Below are positions 1 to 8,069 of a stretch of 50,937 nt of DNA, one piece after another (position 1 is the first letter of the stretch; every line of letters starts with the position of its first letter). The notes under the pieces are model-generated. The model searched no databases and was not told where the DNA came from. It was given only the letters and a program-made list of their open reading frames with translations. The stretch is from positions 1 to 50,937 of the forward strand of contig JAAZAA010000255.1 in the NCBI GenBank assembly GCA_012514535.1, written 5' to 3'. The translations under genes were made by a program, and so were the position numbers. The DNA comes from Myxococcales bacterium. Its GTDB lineage: Bacteria > Myxococcota_A > Polyangia > Polyangiales > Polyangiaceae.

Positions 1-51
1 CCGACGGGGACGAGAGCAAGGAGTGTCACGCTTCGAGCCCGGGATGAGCCC

Positions 52-645
52 CTAAACCTTGGCGCGACGGTTGATCGTATTCATCGCCGCCGAGAGGCCC
101 TCTCGGGCAAACATCTCGATGGCGTCCGCGGCGCTCTGGACGACCTCCGCGAGTTCGGCCTGCTCCGCTGGGGAGAAGCCTTGTAGCACATAGTCGGCGC
201 CGCTACCGCGAAACTCTGGGGGCGGCCTGCCGATTCCGATCCGGACTCGGACGTAGTCGTTCGTCCCGAGGCGCAGGCTGATCGAGCGGAGGCCATTGTG
301 CCCCGCGACCCCGCCGCCCGACTTCAACCGCACCTGCCCGAAGGGCAGATCGAGCTCGTCGTGGACGACCACGACGTTCTCCGGGGCGATCTTGTAGAAG
401 GCGGCGGCGGGTTGCACGCTGTCGCCCGAGCGGTTCATGTACGTCTGGGGCTTGAGCAGGACGGCGCGATCCGCGTCGCCCTGTCCCCCCGGCACGTCCA
501 CCTGTGCGGTCTCGGCGTGGAACTTGGAACGCCACGGCGGACGACCCCATCGCTCCGCGATGAGGTCGAGCGCCATGAAGCCCACGTTGTGACGGGTGTC
601 CCGATAGCGGTCGCCGGGATTCCCGAGACCGACCAGAAGAATCAC
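52..645 (-). CDS. pth: Peptidyl-tRNA hydrolase
   Basis: Cytosolic enzyme that cleaves the ester bond of peptidyl-tRNAs released from stalled ribosomes and so recycles tRNA. The 197-aa product is the normal family length. Signature residues are in place: Asn9 in LGNPG, catalytic His19 in DTRHNVGF, Asn71 in YMNRSG, Asp96 in HDELDLP and Asn117 in GHNGLRS. The start is GTG within a GTGA overlap: the stop codon of rplY (642-644) shares bases with this start (643-645), so the two genes are probably translationally coupled. The rplY-pth pairing is a common bacterial arrangement. Bases 1-51, downstream of the stop, are too short to interpret. Confidence 0.98.
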   Translation of the reverse strand: MILLVGLGNPGDRYRDTRHNVGFMALDLIAERWGRPPWRSKFHAETAQVDVPGGQGDADRAVLLKPQTYMNRSGDSVQPAAAFYKIAPENVVVVHDELDLPFGQVRLKSGGGVAGHNGLRSISLRLGTNDYVRVRIGIGRPPPEFRGSGADYVLQGFSPAEQAELAEVVQSAADAIEMFAREGLSAAMNTINRRAKV

Positions 646-1250
646 TTCTTCTTCTTCTCGTCCTCGGCCCCCTCATCCTCGGCGCTCTTGGCGCGACGAT
701 CCGTGGCGATCGTGGCGAGCGTCTTCTTCGGAGGGAGGAGGATCTCCACGCCCTCGGGCAGCTTCAGATCCGCGGCGGAGACCTGCTGCTCGATCTGGAG
801 CTCGGTCACGTCGTGGAGGATCTTGGTGGGGATCTTCGTGGGCACGCAGCGCACGGGCACCTCCAAGAACACCTGCTGGAGCTTGCCACCCATGACGACG
901 CCCTGGGCCTTGCCCGTGAGCTCGAGCGGCACCTTGACCTCGACGGGATCGTTCAGGTCCACCTCGATGAAGTCCGCGTGCAGGAGGCGGCGCGTGACCG
1001 GGTGGTACTGATACTCACCGATCAACACGTTCAGCTTCTCCTTGCCGTCGACCTCGAGCTCGATCACCGAGTTGACGCCACGCTCGCTCTGGAGGACGTC
1101 GGCCACCTGCTCCGGAGAAACCGCGAGCGAGCGCGCCGCACGGCCCTTGCCGTAGGTCACGGCCGGGATCTGGCCAGAGGCGCGGAGGCGCCGCGCGGGA
1201 CCCTTACCCTTGGTGGCACGGGCGGTGGCAGAAACTTTGCTGAGTTCCAT
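642..1250 (-). CDS. rplY: 50S ribosomal protein L25/CTC family
   Basis: Binds 5S rRNA in the large ribosomal subunit. The 202-aa product is the long two-domain CTC/TL5 form: an N-terminal L25 domain (about residues 1-95, with ARATKGKGPARRLR and the ITYGKG-like VTYGKG segment) followed by the C-terminal beta domain (about 100-185). It ends in an acidic stretch and a run of four lysines (GAEDEKKKK), a tail that varies in the family. The ATG at 1248-1250 has a good Shine-Dalgarno AGGAG nine bases upstream. It lies 45 bp downstream of prs and overlaps pth by 4 nt, so prs-rplY-pth probably forms one transcript. Confidence 0.97.
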   Translation of the reverse strand: MELSKVSATARATKGKGPARRLRASGQIPAVTYGKGRAARSLAVSPEQVADVLQSERGVNSVIELEVDGKEKLNVLIGEYQYHPVTRRLLHADFIEVDLNDPVEVKVPLELTGKAQGVVMGGKLQQVFLEVPVRCVPTKIPTKILHDVTELQIEQQVSAADLKLPEGVEILLPPKKTLATIATDRRAKSAEDEGAEDEKKKK

Positions 1251-1295
1251 TTCTCATTACTCCTGACGGTCGTACGGGTAGTTCCTTGGCCCGCG

Positions 1296-2243
1296 TCACA
1301 CGAACAGCGAGCTGACCGAGTCGCTGTTGTGAATTCGTCGAATCGCCTCGGCGAGGAGCTTGGCAATCGACAGAAACCGGATCTTGTTGCACGCCGCCGC
1401 CTCTTCCGAGGGGCGGATCGAGTTCGTGACGACGACCTCGCTCAGAGGCGACTCCTGGATGCGCTGCACGGCGGGCCCGCTGAGCACGCCGTGGGTCGCG
1501 CAGGCCACGACGCTGCGGGCCCCGTTGTCCATGACGGCCCGCGCCGCGTTGCACAGCGTGCCCGCGGTGTCGATCAGGTCGTCCACGATGATGCAGTCGC
1601 GCCCCTTCACGTCGCCGATGAGATGCATCACCTCGCTGACGTTCGCCCGCTCGCGGCGCTTGTCGATGATCGCCAGAGAGGCGCCCAAGCGCTTCGAGTA
1701 GGCGCGCGTCCGCTCCACGCCGCCGGCGTCCGGCGAGATGAAGACCGCCTCGGCGTCGTACTTCTGCTTGAGGTAATCGTTCAAGAACACCGGCAGGGCG
1801 TACAGGTGATCGAAGGGGATGTTGAAGAAGCCCTGGATCTGCCCCGCGTGCAGGTCGACGCAGACGACGCGATCGACGCCCGACGCCACCAACAGATCCG
1901 CCACCAGCTTCGAGGTGATGGGCGTCCGCGGCGCCACCTTGCGGTCCTGCCGCGCGTAGCCGTAGTAGGGGATCACCGCGGTGATGGAGGCCGCCGAGGC
2001 GCGCCGCAGGGCGTCGCACATGATCAGCAGCTCCATCAGGTTGTCGTTCACGGGCGACGAGGTGGGCTGCACCACGTAGGCGTCGAGCCCGCGCACGTTC
2101 TCCCGGATCTCACAGAATGTCTCGCCGTCGCTGAAGCGGGACACCCGAGCCTCGCCCAGGGGGCTGTTCAGCTCCCGCGCGATATCGGCAGCGAGCTCGG
2201 GGTTCGCGTTTCCTGTGAACAGGCAGACTCTCTTGACGGCCAC
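1296..2243 (-). CDS. prs: Ribose-phosphate pyrophosphokinase (PRPP synthetase)
   Basis: Makes PRPP from ribose 5-phosphate and ATP for nucleotide, histidine and tryptophan synthesis; cytosolic. The 315-aa length is standard. Visible motifs are [10 protein letters not shown] near the N terminus, [13 protein letters not shown], the catalytic flexible loop [14 protein letters not shown] and the PRPP-binding loop [12 protein letters not shown]. The start is GTG (2241-2243) with AGGAG seven bases upstream. An upstream -35 hexamer TTGACA (2344-2349) marks a likely promoter, so prs heads the prs-rplY-pth operon. No ispE or tRNA gene lies upstream; the neighbour there is the kinase gene. Confidence 0.98.
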   Translation of the reverse strand: MAVKRVCLFTGNANPELAADIARELNSPLGEARVSRFSDGETFCEIRENVRGLDAYVVQPTSSPVNDNLMELLIMCDALRRASAASITAVIPYYGYARQDRKVAPRTPITSKLVADLLVASGVDRVVCVDLHAGQIQGFFNIPFDHLYALPVFLNDYLKQKYDAEAVFISPDAGGVERTRAYSKRLGASLAIIDKRRERANVSEVMHLIGDVKGRDCIIVDDLIDTAGTLCNAARAVMDNGARSVVACATHGVLSGPAVQRIQESPLSEVVVTNSIRPSEEAAACNKIRFLSIAKLLAEAIRRIHNSDSVSSLFV

Positions 2244-2320
2244 GGATTCGCTCCTGGATCGTGCGCAACCCCCGAGAAAACAGCGAGTTGCGCCATCGGG
2301 GCCGCGCGCGCGGGGCGCGA

Positions 2321-2349
2321 CAACTAGCAGCCGCGTCCAGGCGTGTCAA
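2321..2349 (-). promoter_or_regulatory. Probable sigma70-type promoter of prs
   Basis: On the minus strand a perfect -35 TTGACA (2344-2349) is followed by a 17-bp spacer and TAGTTG (2321-2326). The -35 and spacing are ideal but the -10 is weak (only the TA matches). This predicts a start near 2314 and a leader of about 70 nt before the prs GTG. Confidence 0.45.
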
Positions 2350-2480
2350 TCTGGCTCGGCGGCAGGGAGCGAGCCGGTCGTCCGGAGGTCGTCCAGAGCT
2401 CGTCCGGAGCCGCGGAGCAGGGCCGGTGAAAGGGAATGGCCGGCTCCCGGGAACGCAACGGGAGCATGGTTTCCCCTCGC

Positions 2481-4046
2481 TCAGCGATAGGGGTTTTGGC
2501 TCAGCCCGTCGAAGGGATCCTTCTTCTTCGGGGGCTCCGGCTTCGGCTCGGAGTCCTTCGGGGGCTGGGGCCGCGAAGGCGCCGGAGCGGTTCTCTTCGG
2601 GGGCGCGGTGCGTCGGGTCCCCGCGTCCGCTGGCGGCGTCGCCTCGCGCACGGCCGGCTCTGGTTCCTTGTTGGTCGGTTCGCCCTCCGAAGGCTTGGTC
2701 GACGGGGTGTCCGCCGATGACTCCCCCGAGGCAGCCGACTCGCCCGGATCTGCGGTCCGCACCGGCTCGTCGAGATCCACGAGCTGCGGATCGCCGCTCG
2801 GGGCGGGCTCCGCGGCCGAGACACCCGTGCTGGACGGGACCTGCGGATCCCACAGGCGCTTGTAGGCCAGGAACCCAGCCGCGCCGAGGACCACCAGGGC
2901 CACCAGCCCCACCCCGCGGAGCCAGGCGGGGATCCCCTCCCCAGTCCGCGTCGACCCCGATCCCGTCATCTCGTGGCTCGTCAGGGCCACGCTCGCCGAC
3001 GACACGCTCGAGTTGGCGGACAGCCCCGTGGTGCGAGGCAGAGACTCGCTCTTGGCGATCCAGGCGCGGACCGCCTCCCGCTGTTGCTGGATCTCCTCGC
3101 CGAGCACCTCCTGCATGTAGGCCTGCATGTCCCGAGGAGCCGCGAGGCACCCCGCCGGGTAGGCCGCCGCCTCGAGGGCGTCCGCGAACTCGGCGCACGT
3201 CGCGAAGCGGCGGTCCGGCTCTCGCTCCAGGGCCCGCATGACCACGCGGCCGATGCCCTGGGGGAGATGGGGGGCCACCTGGAGCAACGACGGGATCGGC
3301 TCGTTCAGGACGCGCGACAGCGTCGCGGCCTCGTTCTCCGCCTTGAAGAGCCGCTTCTGGGCGAGGGCCTCCCACAGGACGATGCCGCACGCGAAGACAT
3401 CCGCGCGTCGATCGAGATCCTCGATGCCCGCGGCTTGCTCCGGCGCCATGTAGGCGAGCTTTCCCTTGAGCTGACCGACCCGCGTGGCCGTCAAACGGCT
3501 CGCGGCGCGGGCGACGCCGAAGTCCGTGATGCGGGTGATGCCGTCCGAACCCACCAGGACGTTCTGGGGAGAGACGTCTCGATGGACGAGGCCGATGAGC
3601 TGGCCCGTCTCGTCCCGCAGCTCGTGGGCCGCGTGCAGGCCGTGCAACATGTCGAGTCCGGAGCGCACCGCGACCGGAGCGGGCAGCCGCGTCGAGCGGG
3701 CCGCCGCACGCGCCAACAAGCGGGCGAGCGTTTCCCCCTCGATGTACTCCATCACGAGGTAATAACCGTTGGGGCTCGCGCCCACCTCGAGGATCGGCAC
3801 CACGTTCGGGTGATGAATCCCCGCGGCCAACCGCGCTTCGTCGAGGAACATCTCGACGAACTCCTTCTCTCCGGCCAGGTGGGGGTGGAGCCGCTTGATC
3901 GCGAAGAAGCGCTGGAACCCGCCCACCCCCGTGAGCCGCGCGAGGTACACCGTCGCCATGCCGCCCGACGCGATCTCGGCGATCAGCTCGTAGCGGTCGA
4001 TGTGCTGGCGCCCTCCAGCGTCGATGTTCAGTAGCTTGGTCGCCAC
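2481..4046 (-). CDS. Membrane-anchored Ser/Thr protein kinase (PknB/Hanks type)
   Basis: Transmembrane signalling kinase; substrate unknown. With the GTG start at 4046 it has 521 aa. The kinase domain (about residues 18-290) shows a glycine loop IASGGMATVYLAR, ATP-binding Lys51 in FFAIKRL, catalytic Asp157 in HRDVSPQNVL, DFG at 175-177 and APE at 201-203, so it should be active. A membrane helix follows (about 376-395, VGLVALVVLGAAGFLAY), then an extracytoplasmic Pro/Glu/Lys-rich tail ending in NPYR, typical of myxobacterial kinases. An upstream GTG at 4139 would add 31 residues without kinase homology and overlap the neighbour by 44 nt, so 4046 is preferred, although its Shine-Dalgarno is weak. 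The secreted TPR protein gene ends 49 bp upstream, probably in the same transcript. Confidence 0.93.
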   Translation of the reverse strand: MATKLLNIDAGGRQHIDRYELIAEIASGGMATVYLARLTGVGGFQRFFAIKRLHPHLAGEKEFVEMFLDEARLAAGIHHPNVVPILEVGASPNGYYLVMEYIEGETLARLLARAAARSTRLPAPVAVRSGLDMLHGLHAAHELRDETGQLIGLVHRDVSPQNVLVGSDGITRITDFGVARAASRLTATRVGQLKGKLAYMAPEQAAGIEDLDRRADVFACGIVLWEALAQKRLFKAENEAATLSRVLNEPIPSLLQVAPHLPQGIGRVVMRALEREPDRRFATCAEFADALEAAAYPAGCLAAPRDMQAYMQEVLGEEIQQQREAVRAWIAKSESLPRTTGLSANSSVSSASVALTSHEMTGSGSTRTGEGIPAWLRGVGLVALVVLGAAGFLAYKRLWDPQVPSSTGVSAAEPAPSGDPQLVDLDEPVRTADPGESAASGESSADTPSTKPSEGEPTNKEPEPAVREATPPADAGTRRTAPPKRTAPAPSRPQPPKDSEPKPEPPKKKDPFDGLSQNPYR

Positions 4047-4095
4047 CTTGCGTTCTTTCGGCTCGTCTGCGTCGCTACCGGTCCGGATGTGTCTG

Positions 4096-5136
4096 TCAGA
4101 AGGTGCCCATGGCGCCGATCGTCGTCGTCTGGCCGACACCGAACCACGGCTTCACCCGCACGCCCGAATCAGCCACGGAGCCCCGGGATCCACCCCGGCG
4201 CGACTTCGCCGAATCCGCAGCGGTGTCCGAGCTCTCCCAATCCGTCAAGAACAGACCGGTGATGATCGTGAACACCCCCACCGCCGACGTCGCGGCGATT
4301 GCCACGTTCGCCTGCGTCTGGTGGCTCCGTCCCTCCTTGTAGGCGGGGCAGTCCGTGGGCGTTCCGGTGAAGTCTCGGCAGCTGTCGCGCACCGCTTCCC
4401 GGCCCGGCTCGTTGAGGGCGCGCAGGCCGAGGAACGTGCTCGCCGCTCCACCCGCCACCGTCACGCCGAGGCTCGTCCAGAAGACGACCGGTGACCAACC
4501 GCTGCGTTCGATGTTCACGCCCGAGTCGCTCGTGCCCAGCTCCCAATCCCCCGCGGAGGTGTCCGACGGTGCGTCCGGCACATAGAAATCCACCTCGCCC
4601 GAGCCCCCCGCGGTCGCCTCGATGATCTCGGAGCGGTTCCGATCCTGAGGCCAGCTGGCACGCAGGCGATGACGGCCCGGCTCCACGAAGATCACTCGCT
4701 CGTTGGCGCGGCGCCCATGTACGATCTTGTCGTTCAATACGAGCTCACACGGTTCGTCACAGAACACCTGCACTCGATACAGGACACCGGAGGCCTCCTC
4801 GAGCACCGACTCTGCCAACTCCTGAAGCTCTGCGTCCTCCGGGTGCCGCGCCACGGCGAGGGAGGCCAACGTCGCGGCCCGCGCCAGCTGCCCTGCTTCA
4901 TGGCGCGAGGCGAGCGCGAACCGGAGGGCCAGCGCGCTCGGCGCGTATCCGTCCGCGGCCTCGAAGTGCTCCGCCGCCTCGACGTAGGCATCGGCTCGGA
5001 AGGCCTCACGACCGCGGTCGAACGCGTCGGCGGCTCGCTTGATGTGGCTTGCGCTGGGTGCGCTCCCATCGGCGAGCGCCGGGGGCGCGGCGGTCAGCAC
5101 GAGCGCCAAGAGCACGGACTGAAAAGCAGATTTCAT
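4096..5136 (-). CDS. Exported TPR-containing protein with PEGA-like segment and C-terminal membrane helices
   Basis: Function unknown. The 346-aa product begins with a clear signal peptide (MKSAFQSVLLALVLTAAPPALA, cleavage after ALA). Residues about 30-115 form TPR-like helices (AADAFDRGREAFRADAYVEAAEHFEAA). Next comes a beta-rich segment (about 120-185) resembling PEGA/carrier-type domains of myxobacterial periplasmic proteins, with a Cys pair in VFCDEPCEL. Two hydrophobic segments (about 213-232 and 270-295) suggest membrane anchoring. It lies just upstream of the kinase gene on the same strand, so a sensory or scaffold partnership is a reasonable inference. The Shine-Dalgarno before its ATG is weak. 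Confidence 0.85.
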   Translation of the reverse strand: MKSAFQSVLLALVLTAAPPALADGSAPSASHIKRAADAFDRGREAFRADAYVEAAEHFEAADGYAPSALALRFALASRHEAGQLARAATLASLAVARHPEDAELQELAESVLEEASGVLYRVQVFCDEPCELVLNDKIVHGRRANERVIFVEPGRHRLRASWPQDRNRSEIIEATAGGSGEVDFYVPDAPSDTSAGDWELGTSDSGVNIERSGWSPVVFWTSLGVTVAGGAASTFLGLRALNEPGREAVRDSCRDFTGTPTDCPAYKEGRSHQTQANVAIAATSAVGVFTIITGLFLTDWESSDTAADSAKSRRGGSRGSVADSGVRVKPWFGVGQTTTIGAMGTF

Positions 5137-5179
5137 TGCAGTGGGTCGCTCGGAAGGGTCCTGGAAACCTGACGACAGG

Positions 5180-5317
5180 CTACAACGAGACTCGAACTAG
5201 CGCGAGGAGTGCGTCGCACTCCTCGTCGAACATCGGCGCGCGCCTTCTCTTCAGGAGGCCCTCCCGGAGACTCTCCAGCAGCGCCTCCTCCCCCTCCGAA
5301 CGCGGGCTCCGAGCCAT
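5180..5317 (-). CDS. Possible small protein, 45 aa
   Basis: Candidate small gene in an otherwise empty interval. ATG at 5315-5317 has a strong GGGAGG ten bases upstream, and the stop is TAG at 5180-5182. The product is a charged, helix-prone peptide (GEEALLESLREGLLKRRR, then DEECDALLALVRVSL) with no signal peptide or membrane segment. No family is recognised. Against it: the length is short enough to arise by chance in GC-rich DNA. Immediately upstream (5333-5370) are two and a half copies of a 14-bp tandem repeat. The rest of the interval up to 5578 shows only a GGACCC/GGGTCC stem (5382-5397). Confidence 0.4.
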   Translation of the reverse strand: MARSPRSEGEEALLESLREGLLKRRRAPMFDEECDALLALVRVSL

Positions 5318-5332
5318 GGTCGACGGGCCTCC

Positions 5333-5370
5333 CGGTTCTGGCCTCTCGGTTCTGGTCTCTCGGTTCAGGA
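5333..5370 (-). repeat. 14-bp tandem repeat, about 2.5 copies
   Basis: Plus-strand units begin at 5333, 5347 and 5361, based on CGGTTCTGGYCTCT, with the third copy partial. On the minus strand they read into the leader of the possible 45-aa gene, and the following diverged copy supplies its Shine-Dalgarno GGGAGG. Confidence 0.6.
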
Positions 5371-5578
5371 GAGTACCGAGAGGACCCATCGGGGTCCATG
5401 GAGGTCGATATTCCCCTCACACCTACAGAGGACGCCACGCCCCGCGTGGCCGCCCGTTCTCCGCTCGGCCCCAAATCGTGCGAGGCCCGCCCCCAGGGAC
5501 GAGCCTCGCATTCCAGCCGTCGTTCGCCGCTCGGGCTCCGAGTCGACGCGTCCAGCTTCCAGTCTGCTTCCAGTCAGC

Positions 5579-6892
5579 TCACGCCATTTCCACCATCAGG
5601 CGATCGGGATCCGCCAACAAGGCAATGACCGACTGGGCAAAAGCCGCACCGACGTGCCCGTCGATGATACGATGATCGAAGGAGAGGCTCGGCGTCATCA
5701 CGTGGCCGATGCGGATCTCGTCGTCGATCACCACGGGCTTCTTCTTCATTTCAGGAATGAAGAGAATTCCGACCTCGGGGTAATTCACGACGGGCGTCGC
5801 GAACAGGCCGCCGATCTTGCCCAGAGACGTGATGGTGAAGGTCGCCCCTCCCACGTCCTCCTGGCGGGTCTTCCCTGCGCGGGCCTCGGTGGCCAACCGC
5901 TCGATCTCGCGCGCGATTTCGATGATGCTGAGGCGATCGGCGCCTCGGAGCACGGGGACGATCAGGCCCGCGTCCGTCGCCGCGGCGATGCCGATGTCGT
6001 AGGTGCCCTTGCGGACGATCTCCATCTTGGTGTCGTCCGTCCAGGCGTTGAGCTCCGGGTGCTTCTTCAGGGCCGCCACGACCGCCTTCACGATGAAGGG
6101 CAGGAAGGTGAGCTTGACGCCTGCCTCGGCCGCGTAGGGCTTGCACCGGTTGCGCAGCTCGATGAGCTTGGTGCACTCCACCTCGTCCGCGTAGGTAAAG
6201 TGGGCCACGGTGCGCTTGGACAGCGCCATCTTCTCGAAGATGCGCTTGCGCAGGCCGCGGATGGGCTCCCGACGATCTTCCGCTGCGGGGACCGGGGGCG
6301 AGATGGGGAGCGGCGCCGGCTCCGGCGCACGGGCCGCCGCGCTCGACGCCGACGACGTCGCTCCGCCAGCGAAGGCCTCCACGTCCTCCCGGGTCACTCG
6401 TCCACCCGCGCCGCTGGGCGGCACCTGCCTCAGATCGACCCCGAGCTCCCGAGCCAGCTTGCGCGTGGCCGGCGCGGCGAGGGGCTTGTCGTTGTGGTAC
6501 CCCCCGGCGCTCTGCGGAGCGGGCCGCGACTCTTCCCGCGGGAACCCGGGCAGCTCGTCCTTGATGTCACCCACCGCCGTGGCCGCGGACTCCTGGCGCT
6601 CCTCTTTCTTCTCGGGAGCGGCCGCCGGGGCGCTCTGTCCGCTGCTCTGTCCGTCGAGCTCGAACACCACCAGGGTCTCCCCCACGGGCACCACGTCTCC
6701 GACCGCCGCGCGCAGCTCCGCGATCTTCCCGGCTTTCGGAGCGCCGATCGTCACCGTGGCCTTGTCGGTCATGACCTCGACCATGTCCTGGTCCTCGGCC
6801 ACCTGATCGCCCACGGCGACCAACCAGCTCACGATTTCGCCCTCGGTCACACCTTCGCCGATATCCGGCAGCTTGAACTCGAACGTCGCCAT
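5579..6892 (-). CDS. 2-oxo acid dehydrogenase E2 (dihydrolipoamide acyltransferase)
   Basis: Core of a 2-oxo acid dehydrogenase complex; transfers the acyl group from the E1-generated acyl-lipoyl arm to CoA. The 437-aa product has one lipoyl domain (1-80) with the modified Lys44 in MTDKAT, an Ala/Pro/Glu linker, a peripheral subunit-binding domain (about 137-175, ATRKLARELGVDL...GRVTREDV) and the acyltransferase domain, ending with SFDHRIIDG, where His407 and Asp411 are catalytic. It follows E1alpha and E1beta on the same strand, 165 bp after E1beta. Substrate is uncertain: E1alpha/E1beta-linked E2s serve branched-chain 2-oxo acids or pyruvate. The E3 gene is not in the window. LipA, encoded just upstream at 10120-11202, would supply its cofactor. 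Confidence 0.96.
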   Translation of the reverse strand: MATFEFKLPDIGEGVTEGEIVSWLVAVGDQVAEDQDMVEVMTDKATVTIGAPKAGKIAELRAAVGDVVPVGETLVVFELDGQSSGQSAPAAAPEKKEERQESAATAVGDIKDELPGFPREESRPAPQSAGGYHNDKPLAAPATRKLARELGVDLRQVPPSGAGGRVTREDVEAFAGGATSSASSAAARAPEPAPLPISPPVPAAEDRREPIRGLRKRIFEKMALSKRTVAHFTYADEVECTKLIELRNRCKPYAAEAGVKLTFLPFIVKAVVAALKKHPELNAWTDDTKMEIVRKGTYDIGIAAATDAGLIVPVLRGADRLSIIEIAREIERLATEARAGKTRQEDVGGATFTITSLGKIGGLFATPVVNYPEVGILFIPEMKKKPVVIDDEIRIGHVMTPSLSFDHRIIDGHVGAAFAQSVIALLADPDRLMVEMA

Positions 6893-7057
6893 CTTGCGGA
6901 CTTTCTCTTTCGGATCGCAGGGTGGCTCGCGGACTAGCGGGCCCCCGGGGTGGAATGGACTCGCCCTCGAGGCGCGCGGCCCCCCGCCTTGGGGTCCTCG
7001 CAGCTCACTCGTGGGTGGAGCTGTTTCGCCAAAAATCGCGCTCGGATCAACTCCCCT

Positions 7058-8032
7058 TCAGGCCCGCGCGACCTGAAGCACCGCCGGCAAGATCCGATGC
7101 GACAGCGGCATGTACTCCGTCTCGAGCGTGTAGGGGAACGGCGTGTCGAAGCCCGTCACCCGCACGGGCGGCGCCTGCAGGTGGTAGAACGCCTTCTCAC
7201 AGACGAGGCTCACGAGCTCGGCCCCGTACCCCCCCGTGCGCGGGGCCTCGTGGACGATGACCAGGCGCCCCGTCTTCTCCACGCTGCGGAGGATCGTGTC
7301 GATGTCGACGGGCCAGAGGGTCCTGAGGTCGATGACCTCACAGTGCACCCCTTGCTGCTGCGCCTTGGCGGAGGCGTCCAGGGCCTCGTAGAGCATGGCC
7401 CCGTAGGCGAGGACCGTGACGTCGTCCCCTGCCCGCACCACCGCGGCGCTCGAGAGCGGGACCGTGTACTCCCCCTCGGGCACCTCACCCTTCGCCGCCC
7501 GGTAGACCCGCTTCGGCTCGAAGAACAGGACCGGATCCGGATCGGCGATGGCGGACAGCAACAGGCCCTTGGCGTCGTAAGCGTTCGACGGGATCACCAC
7601 CTTCAGCCCGGGGACGCAGACGAAGTGCGCCTCGGGGTGCTGAGAGTGATAGTGCCCGCCCCGGATCCCTCCGCCGACGGGGGTGCGGATCACCATGCTG
7701 ACCGGGTACTCGCCCCCGGACCGATACCGGTACTTGGCGAGCTCGTTCACGATCTGGTCGTACGCCGGCCAGATGAAGTCCGCGAACTGGATCTCCGGGA
7801 TGGGGACGAGGCCGTACATGGCCATCCCCACGGCCGCGCCGATGATACCGCCCTCGCTCAGGGGCGTATCGATCACGCGCGCGTCGCCGAACTCGTCGAA
7901 CAGACCCGCGGTCACGCGGAACACGCCGCCGACCTTCCCGACGTCTTCACCCAGCAGGACGACGCGCTTGTCCCGACGCATCGCAACCCGCAACGCGTCG
8001 TTGATCGCCTGGACCATGTTCATCTGGGGCAT
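7058..8032 (-). CDS. 2-oxo acid dehydrogenase E1 beta subunit
   Basis: Beta chain of the alpha2beta2 thiamine diphosphate-dependent E1, which decarboxylates the 2-oxo acid and acylates the E2 lipoyl group. The start chosen gives MPQMNMVQAINDAL, the conserved family N terminus, and a 324-aa protein of normal length; AAGGAG lies upstream with a long spacer. Family motifs are LLGEDVG with the cofactor-contacting Glu29, DTPLSEGGIIGAAVG, IRGGHYHSQHPEA and HEAPRTGGYGAE. The open frame continues upstream to 8380, but that part is out-of-frame sequence of the E1alpha gene. It sits 37 bp downstream of E1alpha. Confidence 0.96.
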   Translation of the reverse strand: MPQMNMVQAINDALRVAMRRDKRVVLLGEDVGKVGGVFRVTAGLFDEFGDARVIDTPLSEGGIIGAAVGMAMYGLVPIPEIQFADFIWPAYDQIVNELAKYRYRSGGEYPVSMVIRTPVGGGIRGGHYHSQHPEAHFVCVPGLKVVIPSNAYDAKGLLLSAIADPDPVLFFEPKRVYRAAKGEVPEGEYTVPLSSAAVVRAGDDVTVLAYGAMLYEALDASAKAQQQGVHCEVIDLRTLWPVDIDTILRSVEKTGRLVIVHEAPRTGGYGAELVSLVCEKAFYHLQAPPVRVTGFDTPFPYTLETEYMPLSHRILPAVLQVARA

Positions 8033-8069
8033 GGATTTCGAGGGGGCTCCTTGAGGGGAAATCTTCGAC

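Noticed and set aside
813-2327. Long open frame of 504 codons on the plus strand opposite rplY and prs
   Set aside because: It is the mirror of two certain genes and its product has the His/Arg/Asp-rich composition of antisense GC-rich frames.
5161-5220. Possible tRNA T-arm (ACTCGAAC-like) near the E2/TPR gap
   Set aside because: No acceptor or anticodon arms can be built around it; it lies in the tail of the small candidate gene.
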